From: Betaproteobacteria bacterium
GTDB lineage: Bacteria > Desulfobacterota > Desulfovibrionia > Desulfovibrionales > Desulfovibrionaceae
Assembly: GCA_009778295.1 (NCBI GenBank)
Contig: WRKB01000220.1
Location: forward strand, 1 to 5,865
Length of the DNA stretch: 5,865 bases
Reading direction: 5' to 3'
Made by a program: the position numbers and the translations under genes. How positions within the stretch are numbered: position 1 is the first letter of the stretch; every line of letters begins with the position of its first letter. The notes beneath the pieces are model-generated. The model saw only the letters and a list, made by a program, of their open reading frames with translations, was not told the origin of the DNA and made no database searches. Positions 1 to 5,865 of the stretch are shown here, one piece after another.

Positions 1-920
1 TCGCTGGAGAAACGTATGTCAAAGATGGTAAAACCTTCGCCCAGCAGGTAAGCATTGCGGTAGCTTATGTAAGGATAATCAGGGGTCAGATTCTCCCAGC
101 GCAATCCGACTTTGCCCACAAGTTCCGCATTGAAGTTCAGGCCCTTACGGTCGACGACTGCACATACGCAGGGCCAGTAGTCGTGCTGATCGGCTTTGAC
201 ACGTTCAAAGAGCTTGAAAAATTCCCGTAGAAATTGGCGTAGCTGGCGTAGGTCCTCAACCTGGATGCTGACGACGTTTTCATGCAGCAGGTATTTCAGC
301 TTGTGCTGTTTGAGCAATATTTCAATTTCGCTGTACATGGCGCGCCAGCCGGACTGAAACGGCTTGTCCAGCGGGTTCCCGAGCGGACGGATAATGGCAT
401 ACCACCCCTGTGATGAGGTATAGGGCAGCCTGGGGTCAACGTGAAGGTCTGCCCAGGCGATTTTTGCCATACCCTGCAAAAGCCCCTTTTCTTCAAAGGT
501 AAGGCCGGGTATACTCTCGCCGTGTTCGCGCAGTTTGGGATGCAGCCAGATGTCCAGGTTTCGCGTAGGAAGAAGCGATTGATTGCTGAGCAGAGTTTCC
601 ACGGCCAAACCGAGTTCGCGTTTGTTCCCAAGAACGAGCTTGGCGGGAAAGACGACAATCGATACTTTGAGGTTATTAAATTTTTCCCATACAGACAGAC
701 GGGCCAGAGCCAGCAGCACGTCGGAATTGAAAAAGAAATACAGGCTTTGATCGCGATCCGTAGCGAGACTCATACCCCCGTAGTCTTGGAGGGTCTGCGT
801 CACAGCCGGATCCGGATCGCCCTGCCAGCATAACCAGGCAGTAAAACCTGCCGAACTCATGCGGCTTTCCGTGCTGGGAGGCACGCGCTGTAACATATCG
901 GCAAGCATCGGCATATACAT
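1..920 (-). CDS. Unrecognised conserved-looking protein, C-terminus beyond the left edge
   Basis: I do not recognise this protein and assign no function. The frame is open for 306 codons from an ATG at 918-920 to the edge, with no stop, and reads like real protein. There is no signal peptide and no clear membrane segment. Visible stretches are a Trp/Cys-containing segment (WLCWQGDP, about 29-36), an aromatic run before a hydrophobic helix (YFFFNSDVLLALARL, about 61-75), a beta-like strand (KVSIVVFPAKLVLG, about 85-98), and a charged, probably helical segment (about 223-245). The frame stays open upstream to a stop at 978-980, so TTG at 969-971 or GTG at 957-959 could also be the start. The residues between them (NVRVYYGL just before the ATG) look protein-like. 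No candidate has a good ribosome binding site. The gene is divergent from moaE. Confidence is high that it is coding, low on the exact start. Confidence 0.82.
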   Translation of the reverse strand, partial: MYMPMLADMLQRVPPSTESRMSSAGFTAWLCWQGDPDPAVTQTLQDYGGMSLATDRDQSLYFFFNSDVLLALARLSVWEKFNNLKVSIVVFPAKLVLGNKRELGLAVETLLSNQSLLPTRNLDIWLHPKLREHGESIPGLTFEEKGLLQGMAKIAWADLHVDPRLPYTSSQGWYAIIRPLGNPLDKPFQSGWRAMYSEIEILLKQHKLKYLLHENVVSIQVEDLRQLRQFLREFFKLFERVKADQHDYWPCVCAVVDRKGLNFNAELVGKVGLRWENLTPDYPYISYRNAYLLGEGFTIFDIRFSS

Positions 921-959
921 TAACCCATAGTAGACGCGGACATTGCCGCGCGTATGCAC

Positions 960-964
960 AGGAG
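960..964 (+). promoter_or_regulatory. Ribosome binding site of moaE
   Basis: AGGAG lies 6 bases before the ATG at 971. It fixes the start of the MoaE-like gene and is the clearest ribosome binding site in the window. It also falls inside the region that would be coding on the opposite strand if the divergent gene used its TTG start. Confidence 0.8.
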
Positions 965-970
965 CGGACA

Positions 971-1333
971 ATGGATATTACCAAAACCCTCGCAGAACTC
1001 AAGCAAGAACCCGGATTCACGGAACATGTGGGCATGATGCTTGTTCATAACGGCGTCGTGCGCGCATGGTCGCGCATGGATCATGCGGCTGTGCGTTCCG
1101 TGCGAGTCCGCCCTGACCGGGAACGCATGCGCGACATCTGCCGGGAGATGGAGCAACGGCCCGGCATTTTTCGTATTTTGGCCGAAGCCAACGAAGGCGA
1201 ACTCAAACCCGGAGATGATTTGCTCTTCCTTGTCGTTGCTGGCGACATTCGCGAAAATGTCAAAAGCACTTTTGCCGAACTGCTTGACCGCATCAAGTCA
1301 GAAGCGGTCATCAAACAGGAGATGCTCGCCTGA
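971..1333 (+). CDS. moaE: Molybdopterin synthase catalytic (large) subunit, MoaE family
   Basis: MoaE forms a heterotetramer with thiocarboxylated MoaD and inserts two sulfurs into precursor Z (cPMP) to make molybdopterin, in the cytoplasm. The 120-residue product shows the family pattern: a GxxxxHNGVVRAWSR block (21-35) matching the early strand ending in the conserved Arg (R31), then GELKPGDDLLFLVVAGDIRENV (77-97) matching the G-L-x-x-G-D strand followed by the conserved Arg (R94). The C-terminal RIKSEAVIKQE (107-117) holds two lysines, K109 and K115, in place of the active-site lysines. Oddities: it is shorter than the roughly 150-residue E. coli protein, the two lysines are 6 rather than 7 residues apart, and the His that usually precedes the second Arg is Ile here. 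These may be lineage traits. No moaD or other cofactor gene is in view. AGGAG 6 bases upstream supports the start. Confidence 0.8.
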   Translation: MDITKTLAELKQEPGFTEHVGMMLVHNGVVRAWSRMDHAAVRSVRVRPDRERMRDICREMEQRPGIFRILAEANEGELKPGDDLLFLVVAGDIRENVKSTFAELLDRIKSEAVIKQEMLA

Positions 1334-1407
1334 GCGGATGAGCGCTCTCTTCGCGCAAAGCGCATACAATTTGTCGTACATATTGCGAAAAACTTTATGG
1401 GAGCGGT
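1334..1407. other. Convergent gap between moaE and the potassium channel gene
   Basis: Seventy-four bases separate the two stop codons. A weak stem (GCGCT at 1342-1346 with AGCGC at 1359-1363, 12-base loop) is present, but no T-run follows it on either strand. I see no convincing terminator. Confidence 0.5.
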
Positions 1408-3105
1408 TCAGGCCGGATATTGCGCCATGAATTCGCGTTCCGCCTCGATGGTTCCGATGAGTATTAACTCATCCCCCTCCAGCAGTGGCGTAGCGGGGTT
1501 GGGAGGAAGAGACAGGTCTTTGCCGCTCCGAACGGCCACAACATTGCACTGCGTATTGCGTCGCAGATTGCTGTCGCGCAGGCTGACGCCCACAAGCATG
1601 GGCGGCACATTGATCCGGAAAATATTCAAGCCTTCCGTCAGGGCGAACACGCGCCCCGGTGTCAGGATGTTTGCGATAACGCTCGTAGCCAACGTCGCTG
1701 TGGACAAGACAAGGTTAGCTCCGGCGCTGTAAAGGGAGGGCACGTTGCGCTCCAGGGTCGCACGGCTGATAATCTGCACATCGGGGCGGAGCTTGCGGCA
1801 ATAAATCGTCAGATAGATATTCAGGTCATCGTCGCGGGTGGTGACGATGACCGTGCGGGTCGTATCAATCCCTCCTTTCCGCAGGATGTCGCGGTCGGCG
1901 GCGCTGCCCAGGATATAGTTGTTCGTGGCGTTTTGCGGGATAATGGCCGGGTCTTTCTCCACCAGGCAGAACGGAATATTCCGCCCTTCGAGCGATTTCG
2001 CCACAGCGCGTCCCACTCGGCCGCCTCCGAGAATGAGCATCGCGGCTTCGCTCTTTTTCTCCGCACTTTCCATGCGGCTGTCGAACCTGTCCAGGCGATC
2101 CGCCGTGCCGGCAAGCAACAGCATGTCCTCCGCCTCGATCAGCATCTCCGGCAGGGGAGGCGTATATTTTTTGCCGCGCCATACGCCCACGACATTCAAT
2201 CCGAAATGGCTGCGCAGATCCGTCTCGCGCAGGGTTTTTCCCACATAAGGCGTGCGCAGGGCTGGCGCTTCGGCGATGCACAGGCTTGCGAAGCGTCCGA
2301 TAGTGTTGGTAAACATATGAAGCCCAAAGGCGCGCCCGGCCATGGCTTGGCCGAGTATTTGCGCAAAATGGTAGACGTAATTACAGCCAGCGAGACGCAG
2401 AATATCAAGTGAATCCTCATGATCCGCGGAACTCAGCAGTGGGACGCCTTGCGACGCTTCTCGCACCTTGGAGGCAATATTGGTGTTTTTCAGATCGTCG
2501 TATAGGGTCACTACCATGGCGGCAGCGTTCACGCGCAGATTTTCATATGTCTGGCGGGAGTCCAAATCGCCTTCGACAACTCGGTAATGTCTGTCAAAAA
2601 GATCCAGCGCCAGTTTGGCGTCTGAAACGAGCAGGGCATAGGGAGTGCCGAACTGGCGTAAATGCTCCACCAGACTCATGGCTATACTGTCGGTACCCGC
2701 CACGATTACATGTCCGGAGGTATCCGCTGGCAGGTCGCGAGGAACAACTATTTTAAGCTGGGCTTCCAGCCAGGGGCCGTACACAAAGCGGATAAAGGTA
2801 AAGGGCATAACGAACATGAACAATAAAATACCCGAAAGCAACACGACGATGGTGAATATTCTGCCGAGATCGCTGTCAAAAGTGATGTCGCCAAAACCCA
2901 AAGTCGTCATGACGGTGAAGGTCCAATACAGACCTGTAATTGGCGAGAATTCCCTTCCTTCAGCTTGCATGATGAAGTGGAAAAGGATGCTGTAGATGGC
3001 GGTGAGCGTGATTAAAAACAATAACAGGCGCAGCATGAACAACATGTTGCGCCTGTTGCTTTCCAAACCCACAAAATAGGCCATTTGGGAAAAAATAAAT
3101 TTCAT
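1408..3105 (-). CDS. Two-transmembrane potassium channel with tandem RCK (TrkA-N/TrkA-C) domains
   Basis: This inner-membrane K+ channel is probably gated by nucleotides or ions bound to its cytoplasmic RCK ring, as in MthK and GsuK. An N-terminal amphipathic stretch (1-20) precedes TM1 (about 21-45). A pore helix and selectivity filter TLGFGD (68-73) follow, then TM2 (about 83-107). RCK1 has a Rossmann core at about 131-245 and a TrkA-C part at about 281-340. RCK2 has its core at about 355-475 and TrkA-C at about 490-560. RCK2 keeps an intact glycine motif (GGGRVG, 360-365) and an acidic residue after the second strand (VEKD, 382-385), expected for NAD(H)-type binding. RCK1 has only GTDSIA at the matching place. 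The frame is open up to 3279, but ATG at 3103-3105 is chosen: it has AAAGGG in front and the hydrophobic segment follows at once, while the 58 residues upstream look non-coding. Length is 565 residues. The order matches the Geobacter GsuK type; substrate and ligand are inferred. Confidence 0.9.
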   Translation of the reverse strand: MKFIFSQMAYFVGLESNRRNMLFMLRLLLFLITLTAIYSILFHFIMQAEGREFSPITGLYWTFTVMTTLGFGDITFDSDLGRIFTIVVLLSGILLFMFVMPFTFIRFVYGPWLEAQLKIVVPRDLPADTSGHVIVAGTDSIAMSLVEHLRQFGTPYALLVSDAKLALDLFDRHYRVVEGDLDSRQTYENLRVNAAAMVVTLYDDLKNTNIASKVREASQGVPLLSSADHEDSLDILRLAGCNYVYHFAQILGQAMAGRAFGLHMFTNTIGRFASLCIAEAPALRTPYVGKTLRETDLRSHFGLNVVGVWRGKKYTPPLPEMLIEAEDMLLLAGTADRLDRFDSRMESAEKKSEAAMLILGGGRVGRAVAKSLEGRNIPFCLVEKDPAIIPQNATNNYILGSAADRDILRKGGIDTTRTVIVTTRDDDLNIYLTIYCRKLRPDVQIISRATLERNVPSLYSAGANLVLSTATLATSVIANILTPGRVFALTEGLNIFRINVPPMLVGVSLRDSNLRRNTQCNVVAVRSGKDLSLPPNPATPLLEGDELILIGTIEAEREFMAQYPA

Positions 3106-3147
3106 GGACGCCCTTTCGGCAGAACGCCTGCCGTTCACGTGGCGTCC
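3106..3147 (-). promoter_or_regulatory. Nested hairpin in the leader of the potassium channel gene
   Basis: Outer stem: GGACGCC and GGCGTCC, perfect over 7 base pairs (3141-3147 with 3106-3112). Inner stem: CGGCAG and CTGCCG, perfect over 6 base pairs (3128-3133 with 3117-3122), with a 5-base loop. A competing stem, GAACG with CGTTC, uses overlapping bases. The outer stem ends on the base before the ATG and takes in the last two G bases of the AAAGGG ribosome binding site. The pairing is seen directly; a role in translation control is inferred. Confidence 0.5.
3111..3116 (-). promoter_or_regulatory. Ribosome binding site of the potassium channel gene
   Basis: AAAGGG on the minus strand ends 5 bases before the ATG at 3105 and decides the start over the longer open frame. 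Its last two G bases are part of the outer stem of the hairpin at 3106-3147, so access to it may depend on RNA folding. Confidence 0.6.
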
Positions 3148-3153
3148 TGGAGC

Positions 3154-3159
3154 ATTGTA
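3154..3159 (-). promoter_or_regulatory. Possible -10 element before the potassium channel gene
   Basis: TACAAT on the minus strand matches five of six bases of the sigma-70 -10 consensus. It would place a transcript start near 3147, the first base of the nested hairpin, so the leader would be little more than that hairpin. No good -35 hexamer lies 15-18 bases upstream, so the call is weak. Confidence 0.25.
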
Positions 3160-3191
3160 CACTGAGGATTGTCGTTTAGCGGCGCGCCAGC

Positions 3192-3219
3192 TCCTGCCTG
3201 CGACAGCCTCGCGGCAGGA
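3192..3219 (-). terminator. Strong GC-rich hairpin between the acyl ligase fusion and the channel gene
   Basis: An 11-base-pair stem, TCCTGCC plus GCGA paired with TCGC plus GGCAGGA, has one bulged T and a 5-base loop. It lies 53 bases past the stop of the acyltransferase/ligase gene and upstream of the channel start. No T-run follows on either strand, so it is not a standard intrinsic terminator. It could slow or stop transcription, protect the upstream transcript's 3' end, or be a processing site. Confidence 0.4.
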
Positions 3220-3271
3220 TGTACAGGGAATTCCTTGCAGAGCAGTGTTACATTTTTGCAGGTGATCTGCT

Positions 3272-5791
3272 CTATTCAAAGTGTTTCTTTAATTCCTGAT
3301 AATCTGCCTTGCCTGTCCCCAGCATGGGCAGAACGCATTCGTACACCTCGTCTATCCTCCACAGAGCGCCAAGGCCGGCTTCGCGCAGTCTGGCGTTCAA
3401 CTCGGCAAGATCCATCCGTTCAGGCCCCATGGCGATGATCCGCCCCTGCGGGTCGTCGACAAGCGCAATATGCAAATTTTGTTCATGTTCTCCGTGTAAG
3501 GCCGCCTCCATGGCGGCGAGGGAAATCATCTCCCCGGAGCGTTTTACAAAACGTCTGGCACGTCCGAGGAAATAGAGCATTCCCTGATCGTCACGGAAAA
3601 GATCGCCGGTAGGATACCAGTCCGCATGGGCGGAAGCGGAGATCCGCACTCTGGGATCCGCACCGTCAAGGTATCCGGAAAATACGCTTGCCCCCCGCAC
3701 ATAGAGCTGATCCTCGTATATGCGGTATTCAAGGCCGGGCAGTATGCGCCCCACGGAACCTGGCCAGCCTTCCACATTCAGAGAAATGACGGGTGAGCAT
3801 TCGGTAACGCCATAGCCTTCTATCAGCCGGCCTTCCGGACAACGTTCGGCAAAAAGCTCCCGCGTGGCCTGCGGGCAGTCTTCTGCGCCGAGCATGACCT
3901 GCTTGAACGGCAAAGCTTCCTGGGCTGCCTGCAGGATGCCGTGTAAAAAAACCGGTGTCCCCACAAACATTGAAGTCTTGTATTCGACAGCAGCCTTGGC
4001 CAAGGCCGGAGCGTTGGTGGGATCCGCTATGCACACGGTCGGTACGCCGCAGACCAGCGGCAGAAGGATGTTGCTCAGAAAGCCCAAGGCATGGAATCCC
4101 GGCAGGCAGCATAACAGGCTCATCCGCTTGATGTTCAGGGGGTCGCCCATGCATACGGACAGCAGATCCCGCAAGTTGCTCATAACATTGCGGTGTGTAA
4201 GAGGTACGGCTTTGGGTAAAGTCTCGGAACCGGAAGTAAACAAAATCACTGCAGTGGTATTCAAATTACCGGACCAGTCAAATCCGAATATGGAGGCAAA
4301 AGCTTTACGTCCCAGGCGGCGCGTATCCACATCCTCCAGGTACACCGCCCTGGTGCCGGGCGGCATGCCGCGCCCGTACATCCGCCTGCTGGTCAGCACG
4401 TGCGTTATGCCCGACACGCGCGCGCAGTGTTCAAGTTGGGCGGAACCCATATTGTAGTTCAGCATGACAGGCGTTTTACCTGCACCCAGGCAGCCGGCGA
4501 AAGCCGCCATGGCCGCTGCTCCCGCAGGCAGCGCTATGCCCAGTCTGCGGCAGGGCAGGCCGTGCAACAGGCTCGCAACCGCCTTGGCATAGCCCATAAG
4601 CGCGCTACGCGGAAAATGCTCCCCCAACGTCAGATCTGTCACCTCGCCCCGGCGGGAAAGAATTTCGTGGATGGGCACAAGTGGAGGAATACGTATGGGC
4701 GCGGGTTCCACTTCGGCCAGAACGGGCAGGGCAGCCGGATACGCCTTGTTGAGCAGCAGCAGGGCCACATCCGCCACAGTGCGCAGTTCTGCCGGAGCAG
4801 GCGCATAGCCGCAGGCGGATTCGATCTGCAAGATCATCTGCACCATGGACAGACTGTCGATGCCAAGATCTTCCAGCAAGCGCGTTTCACCGCCCATGTC
4901 GGGAGTGGCTCCGTAGGGTTTGAGCAGGGCCAGGGCCGGCGCCAGGTCCACATCCGGAGGGACTTCGTCAAATTCGCTGACCACGGGCAGACGCACGGGA
5001 GTTACACCCGGCACCACCGGAACCAGAACGGCGTTTTGGTTTCCCGCGAGAAACCAGGCGGAGATAATGGAGTTCATCCGTTCCACGCTTACGCAGTCTG
5101 CCGCGCTCGGAGTGTGGCGGCGCAGCATCAGGCGCACACGACGGCGCGGCAGAAAAGGCCCGAAAAGTAAAAAGGCCGGCAGGAGCTTCAACAGTGTATG
5201 CACAACGTTCATACGTTCGTCTGCGTTCAGGTAGCGGGAAAAACGACTGCCCCACAAGCCCTCTGTACGCACCAGAATCAATTCCGGACGGTTGAGTCCT
5301 CTGATTTCCATGGCTTTCATGATGCGCCAGACACCACTCCTGCCCTTGAGCACATCGCGGCCGTCGCGTTGCAGGCGGCCACCGGGCCACATAAGCACGC
5401 TCCGTCCCCGGGCAAGGTTTTCCACGGCCTGATTGACAACCTGTTCTACAGCAGCCGGGTCTCCTCCCCGGCTCAAATCCGGAACGACAATGGGATCAAT
5501 GCGCCCAGCCACGCGCCGGAAGCGCTTGAGTACATTTTCATCCATCACCGGACGCGGATGCAGATGCGCGAAATGTGTATAAACGATAATCGGGTCAATC
5601 AGTGCGGGATGGTTGGCAAGTATGAGATAAGGCCCGCCATCCTGTGGAATGGGGTCACCATAGGGCGTGATAAAATAACGGCGCCCCAGCAGAAAGGAAA
5701 TCCAGCGTACCGCACGGGAGGCAGGCTTGAAAAGCAGAGGCTCAGGCGGATTCTCCTGTGGAGCTTCCGGCACGCGGGAGACGGGGGCCAT
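3272..5791 (-). CDS. Aas-like fusion: PlsC acyltransferase, acyl carrier protein, AMP-forming acyl ligase
   Basis: This 839-residue enzyme probably activates a free fatty acid with ATP, loads it on its own carrier domain and transfers it to a lysophospholipid or similar acceptor at the inner membrane, as Aas does with separate ACP. Domain 1 (about 20-240) is PlsC-like: NHPALID (60-66) is the catalytic HX4D motif and VRTEGLWGSRFSR (174-186) resembles the matching Aas segment. The FPEGT-type motif reads WPGGRL (135-140), lacking the usual Glu. Domain 2 (about 283-350) is an ACP: LGIDSL (309-314) puts the phosphopantetheine on S313. Domain 3 (about 370-839) is an ANL ligase: P-loop TSGSETLPK (519-527), GYGVTEC (659-665), YPTGD (726-730), FLGR (741-744) and catalytic GTGK with K828. 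E. coli Aas is 719 residues and has no ACP domain. AGGA 6 bases upstream supports the start. Family is confident; acceptor is inferred. Confidence 0.9.
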   Translation of the reverse strand: MAPVSRVPEAPQENPPEPLLFKPASRAVRWISFLLGRRYFITPYGDPIPQDGGPYLILANHPALIDPIIVYTHFAHLHPRPVMDENVLKRFRRVAGRIDPIVVPDLSRGGDPAAVEQVVNQAVENLARGRSVLMWPGGRLQRDGRDVLKGRSGVWRIMKAMEIRGLNRPELILVRTEGLWGSRFSRYLNADERMNVVHTLLKLLPAFLLFGPFLPRRRVRLMLRRHTPSAADCVSVERMNSIISAWFLAGNQNAVLVPVVPGVTPVRLPVVSEFDEVPPDVDLAPALALLKPYGATPDMGGETRLLEDLGIDSLSMVQMILQIESACGYAPAPAELRTVADVALLLLNKAYPAALPVLAEVEPAPIRIPPLVPIHEILSRRGEVTDLTLGEHFPRSALMGYAKAVASLLHGLPCRRLGIALPAGAAAMAAFAGCLGAGKTPVMLNYNMGSAQLEHCARVSGITHVLTSRRMYGRGMPPGTRAVYLEDVDTRRLGRKAFASIFGFDWSGNLNTTAVILFTSGSETLPKAVPLTHRNVMSNLRDLLSVCMGDPLNIKRMSLLCCLPGFHALGFLSNILLPLVCGVPTVCIADPTNAPALAKAAVEYKTSMFVGTPVFLHGILQAAQEALPFKQVMLGAEDCPQATRELFAERCPEGRLIEGYGVTECSPVISLNVEGWPGSVGRILPGLEYRIYEDQLYVRGASVFSGYLDGADPRVRISASAHADWYPTGDLFRDDQGMLYFLGRARRFVKRSGEMISLAAMEAALHGEHEQNLHIALVDDPQGRIIAMGPERMDLAELNARLREAGLGALWRIDEVYECVLPMLGTGKADYQELKKHFE

Positions 5792-5797
5792 ACGCTT

Positions 5798-5801
5798 TCC
5801 T
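5798..5801 (-). promoter_or_regulatory. Ribosome binding site of the acyltransferase/ligase fusion gene
   Basis: AGGA, within AGGAAAG on the minus strand, ends 6 bases before the ATG at 5791. It supports that start, which is also the first ATG in the frame. Confidence 0.6.
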
Positions 5802-5808
5802 GGGTTGG

Positions 5809-5865
5809 CTAGCGGAACGTGTTGGTGTGGCAGGGCATCAGACGACTCGAGATCTCAGTCCAAAA
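5809..5865 (-). CDS. Possible 3' end of an upstream gene
   Basis: One minus-strand frame is open from the right edge for 18 codons (FWTEISSRLMPCHTNTFR) and stops at TAG 5809-5811, 17 bases before the fusion gene's ATG. The other two minus frames hit stops early. The short spacing would fit an operon with the fusion gene downstream. Eighteen codons are too few to identify a product or prove coding. Confidence 0.3.
   Translation of the reverse strand, partial: FWTEISSRLMPCHTNTFR

Noticed and set aside
296..1156. Shorter open frames overlapping the left-edge gene (for example 441-833 plus, 296-658 minus, 676-1035 minus)
   Set aside because: The single minus-strand frame running from 920 to the edge is continuous and protein-like; these lie across it in other frames and do not look like protein.
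1334..1407. Bidirectional terminator between moaE and the channel gene
   Set aside because: Only a 5-bp stem with a 12-base loop is present, and no T-run follows it on either strand.
1397..2412. Open frames on the plus strand and in other minus frames within the potassium channel gene
   Set aside because: The channel frame explains the whole stretch with pore and RCK motifs in the right order. The others have no recognisable features or ribosome binding sites.
3106..3279. N-terminal extension of the channel protein to an ATG at 3279
   Set aside because: The extra 58 residues are Arg/Ala/Ser-rich without pattern, would overlap the end of the upstream gene by 8 bases, and ignore the ribosome binding site before the ATG at 3105.
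4400..5812. Long plus-strand open frames (about 4400-5170 and 5198-5812) opposite the acyltransferase/ligase gene
   Set aside because: Their products are low-complexity, rich in Arg, Gln and His with no domain sense, while the minus strand encodes a complete set of enzyme motifs over the same bases.
1..5865. Mobile element, CRISPR array, tRNA/rRNA or defence system
   Set aside because: I saw no transposase or integrase motifs, no spaced direct repeats, no cloverleaf or ribosomal RNA sequence, and no known defence protein; the genes look like ordinary chromosomal metabolism and transport.

Overview
The window holds four genes that I can support, plus the possible tail of a fifth. The organism is probably a Gram-negative sulfate reducer of the Desulfovibrionaceae or a close relative. 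This rests on the moderately high GC, the look of the MoaE-like protein, and the mix of a GsuK-like two-RCK potassium channel with a long acyltransferase/ACP/acyl-ligase fusion. It is an inference from protein character, not a database match.

Layout from left to right. Positions 1-920 (minus) are the N-terminal 306 codons of a protein I do not recognise, which runs off the left edge. A 50-base divergent gap follows, then a short plus-strand MoaE-type molybdopterin synthase large subunit (971-1333) with a strong ribosome binding site. A 74-base convergent gap with no convincing terminator separates it from a 565-residue potassium channel on the minus strand (1408-3105). That channel has a TLGFGD selectivity filter and two tandem RCK (TrkA-N/TrkA-C) modules. 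The 166 bases upstream of the channel (3106-3271) hold several inverted repeats, including a nested hairpin that ends directly at the channel start codon and takes in part of its ribosome binding site. The rest (3272-5791, minus) is one 839-residue Aas-like enzyme: a PlsC acyltransferase domain, an acyl carrier protein domain with its own phosphopantetheine serine, and an AMP-forming acyl ligase. Positions 5809-5865 may be the last codons of an upstream gene in the same direction.

The fusion enzyme looks self-contained: the ligase would activate a fatty acid and load it on the built-in ACP, and the acyltransferase would move it to a lysophospholipid or related acceptor at the inner membrane. 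The channel lies downstream on the same strand, but the 166-base structured gap suggests at least partly separate control. MoaE belongs to molybdenum cofactor synthesis and has no visible functional link to its neighbours. I see no mobile element, CRISPR array, tRNA, rRNA or defence system. The points most worth a second look are the three-domain fusion, the unequal RCK domains, the structured leader of the channel gene, and the unknown left-edge protein.
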